NCBI GenBank assembly: GCA_903825565.1
Contig: CAIKBD010000268.1
Location: forward strand, 1-32,151
Length of the DNA: 32,151 nucleotides
Source of the DNA: an uncultured Anaerolineales bacterium
GTDB lineage: Bacteria; Chloroflexota; Anaerolineae; UBA4142
Reading direction: 5' to 3'
The number at the start of each line of letters is the position of its first letter. Position 1 is the first letter of the stretch. Shown piece by piece: positions 13,618 through 21,700 of the stretch. The translations under genes and the position numbers were made by a program. The notes under the pieces are model-generated. The model saw only the letters and a program-made list of their open reading frames with translations, ran no database searches and was not told where the DNA came from.

Positions 13618-14612
13618 ACGAAATTATTTTGGAGGTGCGCCAGCTCGTCACCGAAATTCATCAGCGGCGCGGTTGGTTGCGCGTCGTAGACGATGTGTCG
13701 TTCAATGTGCGGCGCGGCGAAATTGTCGGACTCGTCGGCGAATCGGGATGCGGCAAAAGCATGACCGCGTTTTCGTTGATGCAATTGTTTCCGACGCCGG
13801 CGGCGCGCGTCACCAGCGGACAAATTCAGTTTGAGGATCGCGATCTCGCCAAACTCACGGCGGACGAAATGCGGCGCGTGCGCGGCGCGCAAATCGCAAT
13901 GATCTTTCAAGACCCCGCGACGTTTCTCGATCCGTTGATGACGCTGGGCAATCAAATCGCCGAGCCACTGCGCGCGCACAATTTTGCGGGCAACGCAACC
14001 GCGCGCACGCGCGAACTCGTCGCGCAGATGGGCTTGCCCGATCCGGAATTGATGGTGCGCCGCTATCCGCATCAAGTTAGCGGCGGACAAAAGCAACGCG
14101 CGCTCATCGCGAGTGCGATGGCGTGCGCGCCGAAATTGTTGATTGCGGACGAGCCGACGACTGCGCTCGATGTGACCGTGCAAGCGCAGATTCTCGATTT
14201 GATGCGCGATCTGCGCGACCAAACCGGCGCGGCGATTTTGCTCATCACGCACGACCTGGGAGTGATCGCCGAAATGTGCGACCGCGTTTACGTGATGTAC
14301 GCCGGCAAAATCGTCGAGCACAACACGACGCGCGAATTGTTCCGTGCGCCGCGTCATCCGTACACGCAAGGTCTGCTTCGCAGTACGGTCTCGCTCGAAT
14401 CCGCGAGCGCGGAACTGTTTGCGATTCCTGGGACGGTTCCGAATTTGAACGAACTGCCAACGGGTTGTCGTTTCGCGCCGCGCTGTCCGATTGCGAACGC
14501 GCAATGCAAACAAGAACCGCCATTCGTTGCGAACGATGCGAGCGCAGTCGCGTGTTGGAATGTCGAACGCGCGGCGGCGAGTGATATTTGGAAATTGGAA
14601 ATTGGAAGTTAG
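13614..14612 (+). CDS. Peptide ABC transporter ATP-binding protein, DppD type
   Basis: A 332-aa ATPase that powers peptide uptake. Walker A is GESGCGKS, the ABC signature VSGGQKQR, Walker B LLIADEPTTALD, and the H-loop LLITHDLG. The C-terminal oligopeptide/dipeptide domain has LPTGCRFAPRCPIA..C, where cysteines of this family bind an Fe-S cluster in some members. I chose the GTG at 13614 because it overlaps the DppC stop as GTGA; the longer open frame upstream runs through dppC and is not coding. The last residues (IWKLEIGS) and the stop are supplied by a TTGGAAATTGGAAG repeat, so the repeat appears to have altered the C-terminus. Confidence 0.93.
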   Translation: MNEIILEVRQLVTEIHQRRGWLRVVDDVSFNVRRGEIVGLVGESGCGKSMTAFSLMQLFPTPAARVTSGQIQFEDRDLAKLTADEMRRVRGAQIAMIFQDPATFLDPLMTLGNQIAEPLRAHNFAGNATARTRELVAQMGLPDPELMVRRYPHQVSGGQKQRALIASAMACAPKLLIADEPTTALDVTVQAQILDLMRDLRDQTGAAILLITHDLGVIAEMCDRVYVMYAGKIVEHNTTRELFRAPRHPYTQGLLRSTVSLESASAELFAIPGTVPNLNELPTGCRFAPRCPIANAQCKQEPPFVANDASAVACWNVERAAASDIWKLEIGS

Positions 14613-14665
14613 AGGTTGGAAGTTGGACGACTATTTCCAACATCTAACCTCCAACTTCCAACTTC
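14588..14665 (+). repeat. Second TTGGAAGTTGGA-word inverted repeat
   Basis: Bases 14602-14627 and 14636-14661 are inverted copies matching at 23 of 26 positions, in the same word family as 11764-11834. It overlaps the end of the DppD gene and reaches to about 20 bp before the DppF start. It gives a strong RNA stem between the two ATPase genes. Confidence 0.8.
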
Positions 14666-14686
14666 TATTCTCTGTAACGAGATACA

Positions 14687-15658
14687 ATGCTTCAAGGCAC
14701 AAACCTCATCAAAGATTTTCGCGTGCGGCTGGGATTGTTTCGCGGCAATGCGAACTTGCGCGCGGTGGATAATGTTTCGATTGCAATTCAACCGGGCGAA
14801 ACCGTCGCGCTCGTCGGCGAATCCGGCTCCGGCAAGTCCACCCTGGGTCGCATGTTGCTCGGCTTGATTCCGCAAACGTCCGGCGCATTGAGTTATCGCG
14901 GCACCGATTTTTCGCAATTGCAAGGTGACGCACAACGCCAATTTCGCGCGGACGTGCAAGCCGTGTTCCAGGACACGAGCGCATCGCTCAATCCGCGCCG
15001 ACGCATCGGCGACAATGTCGAGTCACCGCTGATTTTCAATCGGCGCTTGAGCGCACAACAAGCGCGCAGTGAATCGGCGCAATTGCTCGAACGCGTCGGA
15101 CTCGACCCGAAAACATTTGCGTCGCGCTTTCCGCATCAACTTTCCGGTGGACAACGTCAACGCGTGGGCTTGGCGCGTGCGCTCGCCTCGCAACCGAAAT
15201 TCATCGTCGCCGACGAACCCGTGTCCGCGCTCGATGTGTCGGTGCGCGCGCAAATTTTGAAATTGATGCAAGAGTTGCAGGCGCAAGATCAACTCGCTTA
15301 TTTGTTCATCACGCATGATCTCGGCGTCGCGCGTTTGATCGCCAAGCGCGTGATGGTGATGTACCTGGGCGCGGTTGTCGAAGAGGGCAATGCGGCAGAT
15401 GTGTTTGCGCGCCCAGCGCATCCGTACACGCATGCGCTCACACTTGCCGCGCCCGTGCCCGACCCAGCGCGCGCGCGTCCGGCGCGTCATCTGATGGGCG
15501 ACATTCCTTCGCCGCTTGCGCCGCCGACCGGTTGTCGCTTTCATCCGCGTTGCCCGTACGCGCAAGCGATTTGCAAAACCGAGGTGCCGCCGGTGCGCGA
15601 ATTTGAAAACGGTCATCGCTCGGCGTGTCATTTTGCGGAGCAGGTGCGCGCAGGATAA
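14687..15658 (+). CDS. Peptide ABC transporter ATP-binding protein, DppF type
   Basis: A 323-aa second ATPase of the heterodimeric motor. Walker A is GESGSGKS, signature LSGGQRQR, Walker B FIVADEPVSALD, H-loop FITHDLG, and the C-terminal PPTGCRFHPRCPYA..C domain is intact. The first residues, LIKDFRVRLGLFRG, match the DppF N-terminus. The Shine-Dalgarno is poor, since a repeat occupies the region before the start. The response regulator gene begins eight bases after its stop, so transporter and two-component system are probably on one mRNA. Confidence 0.93.
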   Translation: MLQGTNLIKDFRVRLGLFRGNANLRAVDNVSIAIQPGETVALVGESGSGKSTLGRMLLGLIPQTSGALSYRGTDFSQLQGDAQRQFRADVQAVFQDTSASLNPRRRIGDNVESPLIFNRRLSAQQARSESAQLLERVGLDPKTFASRFPHQLSGGQRQRVGLARALASQPKFIVADEPVSALDVSVRAQILKLMQELQAQDQLAYLFITHDLGVARLIAKRVMVMYLGAVVEEGNAADVFARPAHPYTHALTLAAPVPDPARARPARHLMGDIPSPLAPPTGCRFHPRCPYAQAICKTEVPPVREFENGHRSACHFAEQVRAG

Positions 15659-15666
15659 TTTTTTGG

Positions 15667-16359
15667 ATGAGCAACACAAAAATCCTGATCGTTGATGACG
15701 AACCCACCATCGTGAATACCGTGCGTGCATACCTAGAGCCGGAAGGATTCACGGTGCAAACGGCGATGGATGGCAATGCCGGATTATCTGCCGCGCGCAC
15801 GTTCGCGCCCGATCTCATCATCCTCGATGTGATGCTCCCAGGTCTCGATGGCATTCAAGTGTTGCGGCGCGTGCGTCAATCCTCAAACGTGTACGTGTTG
15901 ATGCTCACCGCCAAAGCCGACGAGACCGACAAGGTCGTGGGCTTGAGTGTTGGCGCGGATGATTATTTGACCAAGCCGTTCAGTCCGCGCGAACTCGTTG
16001 CGCGCGTCAAAGCCATCCTGCGCCGCGACCGTGCCACGACCGATGAACATCCTCCGCTCGCCTTTCAGCGTTTGCGAATTGACCCCGATGCGCGCCAGGT
16101 TTGGAAAGACGACGCGCCCATCGAATTAACGCACATCGAATTTGATTTGTTGCACACGCTCGCACATCATCGCGGACGCGTGTTGAGCCGCGAGCAACTC
16201 ATCGAGCACGTGTGGGGCAATGATTATTACGGCGATGACCGTGTTGCCGATGTGCACATCGGTCGCCTCCGCAAAAAAATCGAGGACGACCCGGCGAACC
16301 CGACGCTCGTCGTCACCGTGCGCGGCGCGGGCTATCGCTTTGAGGATGAGCCGCGATGA
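15667..16359 (+). CDS. Two-component response regulator, OmpR/PhoB family
   Basis: A 230-aa transcription factor. The receiver domain (about 5-118) has the acidic pocket D10-D11, phospho-acceptor D54, T81 and K103, all in place. A winged-helix DNA-binding domain follows (about 130-228), ending in VVTVRGAGYRFE, the typical PhoB-type wing. I chose the ATG at 15667 rather than an in-frame upstream ATG at 15625 because the MSNTKILIVDDE start fits the family. Its stop overlaps the kinase start as ATGA. The cognate kinase is the next gene; target genes probably include the transporter operon it sits in, as inference. Confidence 0.93.
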   Translation: MSNTKILIVDDEPTIVNTVRAYLEPEGFTVQTAMDGNAGLSAARTFAPDLIILDVMLPGLDGIQVLRRVRQSSNVYVLMLTAKADETDKVVGLSVGADDYLTKPFSPRELVARVKAILRRDRATTDEHPPLAFQRLRIDPDARQVWKDDAPIELTHIEFDLLHTLAHHRGRVLSREQLIEHVWGNDYYGDDRVADVHIGRLRKKIEDDPANPTLVVTVRGAGYRFEDEPR

Positions 16360-17483
16360 AATTGTTTGCGACGATTCGCCAACACCTGGGTTGGAAATTA
16401 TTTTTTTCGTACTTGCTTATCGTGCTCATTGCGATTGTCGTGCTGGATGTGATCGCCGAATTGCAAACGCCGAACGCGCTCACACGCAACATTGCCCAGT
16501 GGCAATCGCTCCCCGAAACCAACCCCGCCTTGCTCGCCATGCTCGAAGCCAATTTCCAAACGGTCATTCATCAGCTTTTGATTCCTGCGACGCTGGCTGG
16601 CATTCTTGCCGCGCTTGCCGCGAGCATTTTTACCACGCGCCGCATCGTGCAACCAATTCAAGCAATGATGCACGCGAGTCAGCACATTGTCGCCGGCGAT
16701 TATCACGAACGTCTTGCGCCACCGACCCAGGATGAACTCGGCGCGCTCGCGCAATCGTTCAACCAAATGGCAGAAGCACTCGACCAGACGGAGCATCGCC
16801 GGATGGATTTGATTGGCAACGTAGCGCACGAACTCCGCACGCCGCTGGCAAGCATTCAGAGTACGCTCGAAGGTTTGCAGGACGGCATCGTGCCGAGTGA
16901 GCCGGAAACATTTTTGCGTTTGGAACGCGAAGTGAGCCGGATGCAACGCCTCGTGCGCGATCTCGAAGAACTTTCGCGCGTCGAAGCACGTCAGTTTCGC
17001 CTCGATCTGCGCGCGATGGATATCACCGAAGTGATTGGACTCGTCGCGGAACGTTTGCGCTGGCAATTCGAGGACAAGCATGTCGCGTTGCGTTTCGATG
17101 TGCCGCCCACTTTGCCGAACGTGAACGCGGATGCGAATCGGCTGACCCAGGTCTTGACGAATTTGTTGGGCAACGCATTGCAGTACACGCAGGAAAATGG
17201 AACCGTGACCGTGCGCGTGCGGTGCGAACAAAACGAATTGCGCGTCGCGATCCAAGACACCGGCATCGGTATCGCGCCGGAACACGTGCCGCATTTGTTC
17301 GAGCGATTTTACCGCGTGGACAAGTCGCGTTCGCGCGCGGGCGGCGGGAGCGGCATCGGCTTGACGATTGCCCAGCATCTCATCGAGGCGCACGGCGGGC
17401 GCATCTGGGTCGAAAGTGGCGGGCTGGGGCAAGGCAGTACATTCACCTTCGCACTGCCCATCAGCGAAACGCGTTTCCCTTGA
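16356..17483 (+). CDS. Membrane sensor histidine kinase
   Basis: A 375-aa kinase. The first membrane helix (about 13-35) and the second (about 70-93) enclose a short extracytoplasmic loop of about 40 residues with no recognisable sensor domain. HAMP follows (about 93-146), then the HisKA domain with phospho-acceptor H158 in HELRTPL, and the HATPase domain with an N-box (NLLGNALQYT), DTGIGIAPE and GGGSGIGLTI. It is coupled to the response regulator by a 4-bp overlap. The stop codon lies in the loop of the terminator hairpin that closes the operon. Confidence 0.93.
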   Translation: MKLFATIRQHLGWKLFFSYLLIVLIAIVVLDVIAELQTPNALTRNIAQWQSLPETNPALLAMLEANFQTVIHQLLIPATLAGILAALAASIFTTRRIVQPIQAMMHASQHIVAGDYHERLAPPTQDELGALAQSFNQMAEALDQTEHRRMDLIGNVAHELRTPLASIQSTLEGLQDGIVPSEPETFLRLEREVSRMQRLVRDLEELSRVEARQFRLDLRAMDITEVIGLVAERLRWQFEDKHVALRFDVPPTLPNVNADANRLTQVLTNLLGNALQYTQENGTVTVRVRCEQNELRVAIQDTGIGIAPEHVPHLFERFYRVDKSRSRAGGGSGIGLTIAQHLIEAHGGRIWVESGGLGQGSTFTFALPISETRFP

Positions 17484-17503
17484 GGAAACGCGTTTATTTT
17501 TTT
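17467..17503 (+). terminator. Terminator of the transporter/two-component operon
   Basis: A perfect 12-bp stem (AAACGCGTTTCC, 17467-17478, with GGAAACGCGTTT, 17484-17495) has a five-base loop and is followed by A and seven T. The left arm lies within the last codons of the kinase gene. Confidence 0.9.
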
Positions 17504-17591
17504 CTTCATCAAATTGTCACAATCCCGTCAAGCGTTCGTTACATCGCCGCGCTAGAATGATGGTGAGTAGAAAACTGGATTGGCTCAAAGG

Positions 17592-18455
17592 ATGGTGGCT
17601 GTGCTTCAAGTGATTTCTCTGATTGAAAACACCGGGCGAGTGAATAGAAAAGACCTGCACACCGAGCATGGTCTTGCGCTGTTCATTCGCGCAGATAACC
17701 AACAGATTCTGTTTGACACCGGCAGTTCGGGGCGCTTTCAGCAGAACGCGCAAAAATTAAATGTCAACATCGCGCAAGTGAACCTGACCGTTTTATCGCA
17801 TCATCATTCGGATCATGGCGGCGGATTAGCGGCTTTATTGCAAGCCAATCGCGAGACCCAGGTATATCTGAAACATAGTGGCACCGAAAAATTCTCGCTC
17901 GATATTTTTGGCTTGCTTCGCCGGCAAGTGGGCTTGGATGAATCGTTGCTTCAAGCGCATCCCGACCGATTTATCTTGGTCAACCAGTTTTCTGAAATTG
18001 CGCCCAACGTATTTATCATCACCAAGATTAACCGGCGGCACACAATGCCCAAGGGCAACCGCTATCTGTTCATGGATACGGGGTCTCGCAAACGGCTCGA
18101 TGATTTTGAACACGAGTTGATTCTGGTCATCAAGCAAAGCGCGGGATTGGTCGTTTTCACCGGCTGTTCGCATCAAGGCATCCTGAATATGTTGGATGCC
18201 GTGCTTGAACATTTCCCAGGTCAGCCCATTCAAGCCGTCTTTGGCGGCTTGCACCTCATTGATTTGCCACTCATCAACAACCTAGCCGGGAGCCGCGACG
18301 ATATCGAAAAACTGGGTCAAGCGCTTTTGAAATATCCCATCGAAAAAATGTACACGGGGCATTGCACCGGCACCCAGGCATATCGGATTCTCAAACAAGT
18401 GATGGGGGCAAAACTCGATTATTTTGCTACGGGCGACCAAGCACAAGTGGACTAA
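17592..18455 (+). CDS. Metallo-beta-lactamase-fold hydrolase
   Basis: A 287-aa protein with the metal-binding motif HHHSDH (70-75, counting from this ATG), preceded by ILFDTGSS, and later FTGCSHQGILN and a C-terminal YTGHCTG. This arrangement matches the MBL subgroup often annotated as dihydropterin ribofuranosyl-aminobenzene phosphate synthase-like; the true reaction is not certain. No signal peptide is visible, so it acts in the cytoplasm. The start is uncertain: ATG 17592 has its Shine-Dalgarno almost touching, while GTG 17601 would have AAAGGA at ideal distance. It is the first gene of a four-gene set ending in a P-type ATPase. A TAGAAT at 17553-17558 could be a -10 box, without a clear -35. 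Confidence 0.8.
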   Translation: MVAVLQVISLIENTGRVNRKDLHTEHGLALFIRADNQQILFDTGSSGRFQQNAQKLNVNIAQVNLTVLSHHHSDHGGGLAALLQANRETQVYLKHSGTEKFSLDIFGLLRRQVGLDESLLQAHPDRFILVNQFSEIAPNVFIITKINRRHTMPKGNRYLFMDTGSRKRLDDFEHELILVIKQSAGLVVFTGCSHQGILNMLDAVLEHFPGQPIQAVFGGLHLIDLPLINNLAGSRDDIEKLGQALLKYPIEKMYTGHCTGTQAYRILKQVMGAKLDYFATGDQAQVD

Positions 18456-18468
18456 CTGGGAGGCGCGT

Positions 18469-18657
18469 ATGTGGCTCGATGCTGGCTGGAGCGAGTTTGG
18501 TTTTCCCGCGCTCTTGCTTGGCGCGGTGATGGTGATTGCCCTGGCAACACTTGCCTTGCATTTACTTTTCCCGCCCGCCACCGGCAAGTGTCCCGTCAAA
18601 AAAATTATTCCCGATGAAAAAGCCGAATCGAAAGAAAGGATGAATCATCATGTCTAA
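18469..18657 (+). CDS. Small single-span membrane protein
   Basis: A 62-aa protein of no recognised family. An N-terminal WLDAGWSEFG segment is followed by one hydrophobic helix (about residues 12-33) and a charged tail with one cysteine (K-C-P-V-K-K near 38-43). The ribosome binding site GGGAGG lies six bases before the ATG, which supports it as a real gene. It overlaps the zinc-ribbon gene by 8 bp and is 13 bp behind the MBL gene. It may be a small regulatory subunit of the P-type ATPase, as inference from operon position only. Confidence 0.7.
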   Translation: MWLDAGWSEFGFPALLLGAVMVIALATLALHLLFPPATGKCPVKKIIPDEKAESKERMNHHV

Positions 18658-18949
18658 AATGTGTCCCCAATGTCAACAACCGCTGCACCAGGTCGAACGA
18701 TGGGGTGTGCAACTCGACGTGTGTAAAAATTGCCAGGGCGTTTGGCTCGAAGCCGGCGAACTCGAACAAATCGTCGGGTTTGTGCGCGCGTCGCTGGCAC
18801 AAGGCGATGCGACAATGCCGGTGCCACATTCCAAGCGCCATCACGATGACGATGATGACGACGAACATCGCGTCGAGTATGATCAAAACGGCGGACCACG
18901 TCGCAAACGCCGCTTTGAATTCGGCGACCTCTTTGACATCTTTGGGTAA
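18650..18949 (+). CDS. Zinc-ribbon protein of the zf-TFIIB type
   Basis: A 99-aa protein. Two CxxC pairs (C5/C8 and C25/C28) followed by GVWLEAGEL form the zf-TFIIB zinc ribbon. The middle has a histidine- and aspartate-rich stretch (HHDDDDDDEH, about 64-73) that could bind divalent cations, and the C-terminus ends in FEFGDLFDIFG, a tail often seen in these small proteins. An AAAGGA site lies nine bases before the ATG. It lies 15 bp before the P-type ATPase gene. A role as metal sensor or chaperone for the pump is inference. Confidence 0.8.
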   Translation: MSKMCPQCQQPLHQVERWGVQLDVCKNCQGVWLEAGELEQIVGFVRASLAQGDATMPVPHSKRHHDDDDDDEHRVEYDQNGGPRRKRRFEFGDLFDIFG

Positions 18950-18964
18950 TCCTGGGAGGAAACC

Positions 18965-21550
18965 TTGATCAACGATCTTGACATCAAACACATTCAGGGG
19001 CTGACGGAACAACAAGCCGCCGAACGTTTGCAAACCGAGGGCTATAACGAATTACCCTCGTCAAAAAAACGGAGCATCCTCGCCATCGCGTGGGGCGTGG
19101 TGCGCGAGCCGATGTTTCTTTTGCTCGTTGCGTGCGGCACGATTTATCTTTTGCTCGGCGATGTGCAAGAAGCGATCCTCTTGCTCAGTTTTGTGTTTGT
19201 GATTATGGGCATCGAGTTATACCAGGAACGCAAGACCGAACGCGCGCTCGAAGCATTGCGCGATTTGTCCAGCCCGCGCGCGCTCGTCATTCGCGACGGC
19301 GTCGAAAAACGCATCCCAGGTCGCGAGGTTGTGCGTGGCGATGTGCTCATCATCAAGGAAGGCGACCGCGTGCCGGCGGATGCCATCGTCCTGTCCGCGG
19401 TGAACTTGTCCGCGGACGAATCGTTGCTCACCGGCGAATCGGTTCCCGTTCGCAAAATCGCCGCCGAAGAAATTTCGCCGATGAGCAAACCAGGCGGCGA
19501 TGATTTGCCGTTCATTTATTCGAGCACGCTCGTTGTGCAAGGTCACGGCATCGCGCAAGCGCAAGCCACCGGCATTCACACCGAGATTGGAAAAATCGGC
19601 AAGGCATTGCAAACCGTCGAAGAAGCCGAAACACTTTTGCAACGCGAGACCGGGCGACTGGTGCGCAACCTGGCAATCGTCGGCGCATCGTTGTGCATCT
19701 TGGTCATTGTGTTGTACGGCGTCACGCGCGGCGATTGGTTGCACGGCTTTCTTGCCGGCATCACCCTCGCGATGGCGACCTTGCCGGAAGAGTTGCCGGT
19801 CGTGATGACGATTTTTCTCGCGCTCGGCGCGTGGCGCATTTCGCAAAAGCGCGTACTCACGCGGCGTGTGCCCGCCATCGAAACACTCGGCTCGGCAACG
19901 GTGTTGTGCGTGGACAAGACTGGCACGTTGACGCTGAACAAAATGGCGGTCAGCAAAATTTTCGCGCACGATAAATATTTTGACGTGAGTCACATCGAGC
20001 GCAAAATGCCGGACGCGTTTCACGAACTCGTCGAGTTTAGCATTTTAGCGAGTCAACAAGACCCGTTCGACCCGATGGAAAAAGCGATTCACCAACTCGG
20101 CGAAACACAACTCGCGCAGACCGAGCACTTGCACGGCGATTGGATTTTGGTGCGCGAATATCCCTTGTCGAAAAAATTGCTTGCGTTATCGCACGTGTGG
20201 AAATCGCCGGATGGCGCCGAGTTCATCATCGCCGCGAAAGGCGCGCCCGAAGCGATTGCCGATCTGTGTCATCTGAGCGAAACGAATCGCCAGATACTTG
20301 CCGCGCGCATCAACACGCTCGCGAACGAGGGCTTGCGCGTCCTGGGTGTTGCGCGCGCGCGTTTCGCGCAAACCGATTTACCGGGCGAACAACACGATTT
20401 CGATTTTGAATTCCTGGGTCTCGTCGCGCTCGCCGACCCGGTGCGCCCGACCGTGCCGAACGCGATCAAGGAATGTTACAATGCCGGCATTCGCGTCGTG
20501 ATGATTACCGGCGATTATCCGGGCACGGCGCAAAACATTGCGCGGCAAATCGGCTTGACGCCGAACGATCAATTCATCACGGGACCCGAACTCGATGCGC
20601 TGGACGACGTGGAATTGCGGCGCCGTATCGCGCACGCGAACATTTTTGCGCGCGTGGTGCCGGAGCAAAAACTCCGCATCGTGAACGCGTTCAAGGACAA
20701 TGGCGAAATCGTCGCAATGACCGGCGACGGCGTGAACGATGCACCCGCGCTCAAATCGGCGCACATTGGGATTGCGATGGGCGGACGCGGCACGGATGTC
20801 GCGCGCGAATCTGCCGCGCTCGTTTTGCTCGATGATGATTTTTCGTCCATCGAGCAAGCCGTGCGCCTGGGTCGGCGCATTTTCGACAACATCAAAAAAG
20901 CGATTGCGTATATCTTTGCGATTCACGTGCCGATTGCCGGCATGTCGCTGTTGCCGGTGATGTTCAAGATGCCGCTCGTGTTGATGCCGGTGCATATTGT
21001 CTTTCTCGAACTCATCATTGACCCGGCGTGCTCGACCGTGTTTGAAGCCGAGCCGGAAGAGGCGAACGTGATGAATCGTCCGCCGCGCAATTCACACGAA
21101 CCGCTATTCGGTCGCCGCACGTTGGCGATGAGTGTTTTGCAGGGCGCGAGTGTGTTGGCGATTGTGTTCGCTGTGTTTGCGATGGCGTTGTATCGCGGCT
21201 TGAGCGAGAACGAATCGCGCGCGTTGAGTTTCACGACCTTGATTGTCGCGAACCTGGGATTGATTCTGACGAATCGTTCGTGGACGCGGACGATTGTGGC
21301 AACACTGAAAACGCCGAACACCGCATTGTGGTGGGTGCTCGGCGGCGCGACGGTGTTTATGACCTTGGCGCTCACCGTGCCGTTCTTGCGCGACCTGTTC
21401 CAGTTTGGCGCGCTCGATGCGATTGACGTGACAATCTGTCTCGTCGCCGGGTTGGTGAGCATCGCTTGGTTCGAAGCGTTGAAATGGTTTAATGGACGCC
21501 ACGGCACAATATCTGTTCCGATTGCGGTCGAGCAAAAACAAAGAGGGTGA
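18965..21550 (+). CDS. P-type cation-transporting ATPase (P2-like)
   Basis: An 861-aa membrane pump with an N-terminal cation ATPase domain (about 1-70), the actuator motif TGES (156-159), phosphorylation motif DKTGTLT (D317) and the hinge TGDGVNDAP. The ion-binding segments are unusual: M4 reads PEELP (274-278) rather than the PEGLP common in calcium pumps, and M6 reads FLELIIDPACS instead of NLVTDGLPA. It therefore belongs to a divergent P2-like group whose ion I cannot assign; Ca2+, Mn2+ or Mg2+ are possible. It starts at TTG 18965, with GGGAGG about six bases upstream. It ends the MBL/small-membrane/zinc-ribbon set and is followed by a strong terminator. Confidence 0.9.
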   Translation: MINDLDIKHIQGLTEQQAAERLQTEGYNELPSSKKRSILAIAWGVVREPMFLLLVACGTIYLLLGDVQEAILLLSFVFVIMGIELYQERKTERALEALRDLSSPRALVIRDGVEKRIPGREVVRGDVLIIKEGDRVPADAIVLSAVNLSADESLLTGESVPVRKIAAEEISPMSKPGGDDLPFIYSSTLVVQGHGIAQAQATGIHTEIGKIGKALQTVEEAETLLQRETGRLVRNLAIVGASLCILVIVLYGVTRGDWLHGFLAGITLAMATLPEELPVVMTIFLALGAWRISQKRVLTRRVPAIETLGSATVLCVDKTGTLTLNKMAVSKIFAHDKYFDVSHIERKMPDAFHELVEFSILASQQDPFDPMEKAIHQLGETQLAQTEHLHGDWILVREYPLSKKLLALSHVWKSPDGAEFIIAAKGAPEAIADLCHLSETNRQILAARINTLANEGLRVLGVARARFAQTDLPGEQHDFDFEFLGLVALADPVRPTVPNAIKECYNAGIRVVMITGDYPGTAQNIARQIGLTPNDQFITGPELDALDDVELRRRIAHANIFARVVPEQKLRIVNAFKDNGEIVAMTGDGVNDAPALKSAHIGIAMGGRGTDVARESAALVLLDDDFSSIEQAVRLGRRIFDNIKKAIAYIFAIHVPIAGMSLLPVMFKMPLVLMPVHIVFLELIIDPACSTVFEAEPEEANVMNRPPRNSHEPLFGRRTLAMSVLQGASVLAIVFAVFAMALYRGLSENESRALSFTTLIVANLGLILTNRSWTRTIVATLKTPNTALWWVLGGATVFMTLALTVPFLRDLFQFGALDAIDVTICLVAGLVSIAWFEALKWFNGRHGTISVPIAVEQKQRG

Positions 21551-21582
21551 GTGCGCGCTAGATAAGAACGTGCAGGGCGCGA

Positions 21583-21616
21583 ACCGTCTGCCGATTTTTT
21601 CGGCAGACGGTTTTTT
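21583..21616 (+). terminator. Terminator behind the P-type ATPase
   Basis: CCGTCTGCCG (21585-21594) pairs perfectly with CGGCAGACGG (21601-21610) around a six-base loop, followed by six T. It closes the MBL to ATPase gene set. Confidence 0.92.
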
Positions 21617-21628
21617 CTAACCAGTGTG

Positions 21629-21657
21629 TTGACGCATCTGCGAGTTTAAACTATACT
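21629..21657 (+). promoter_or_regulatory. Promoter of the nucleoside phosphorylase gene
   Basis: TTGACG (21629-21634), a 17-bp spacer and TATACT (21652-21657). Transcription should begin near 21664, followed by a GAGGAG site at 21684-21689. Confidence 0.75.
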
Positions 21658-21700
21658 CTCGCGCGTTAGTCCAATGTCTTTATGAGGAGTGTTTAGTAGA

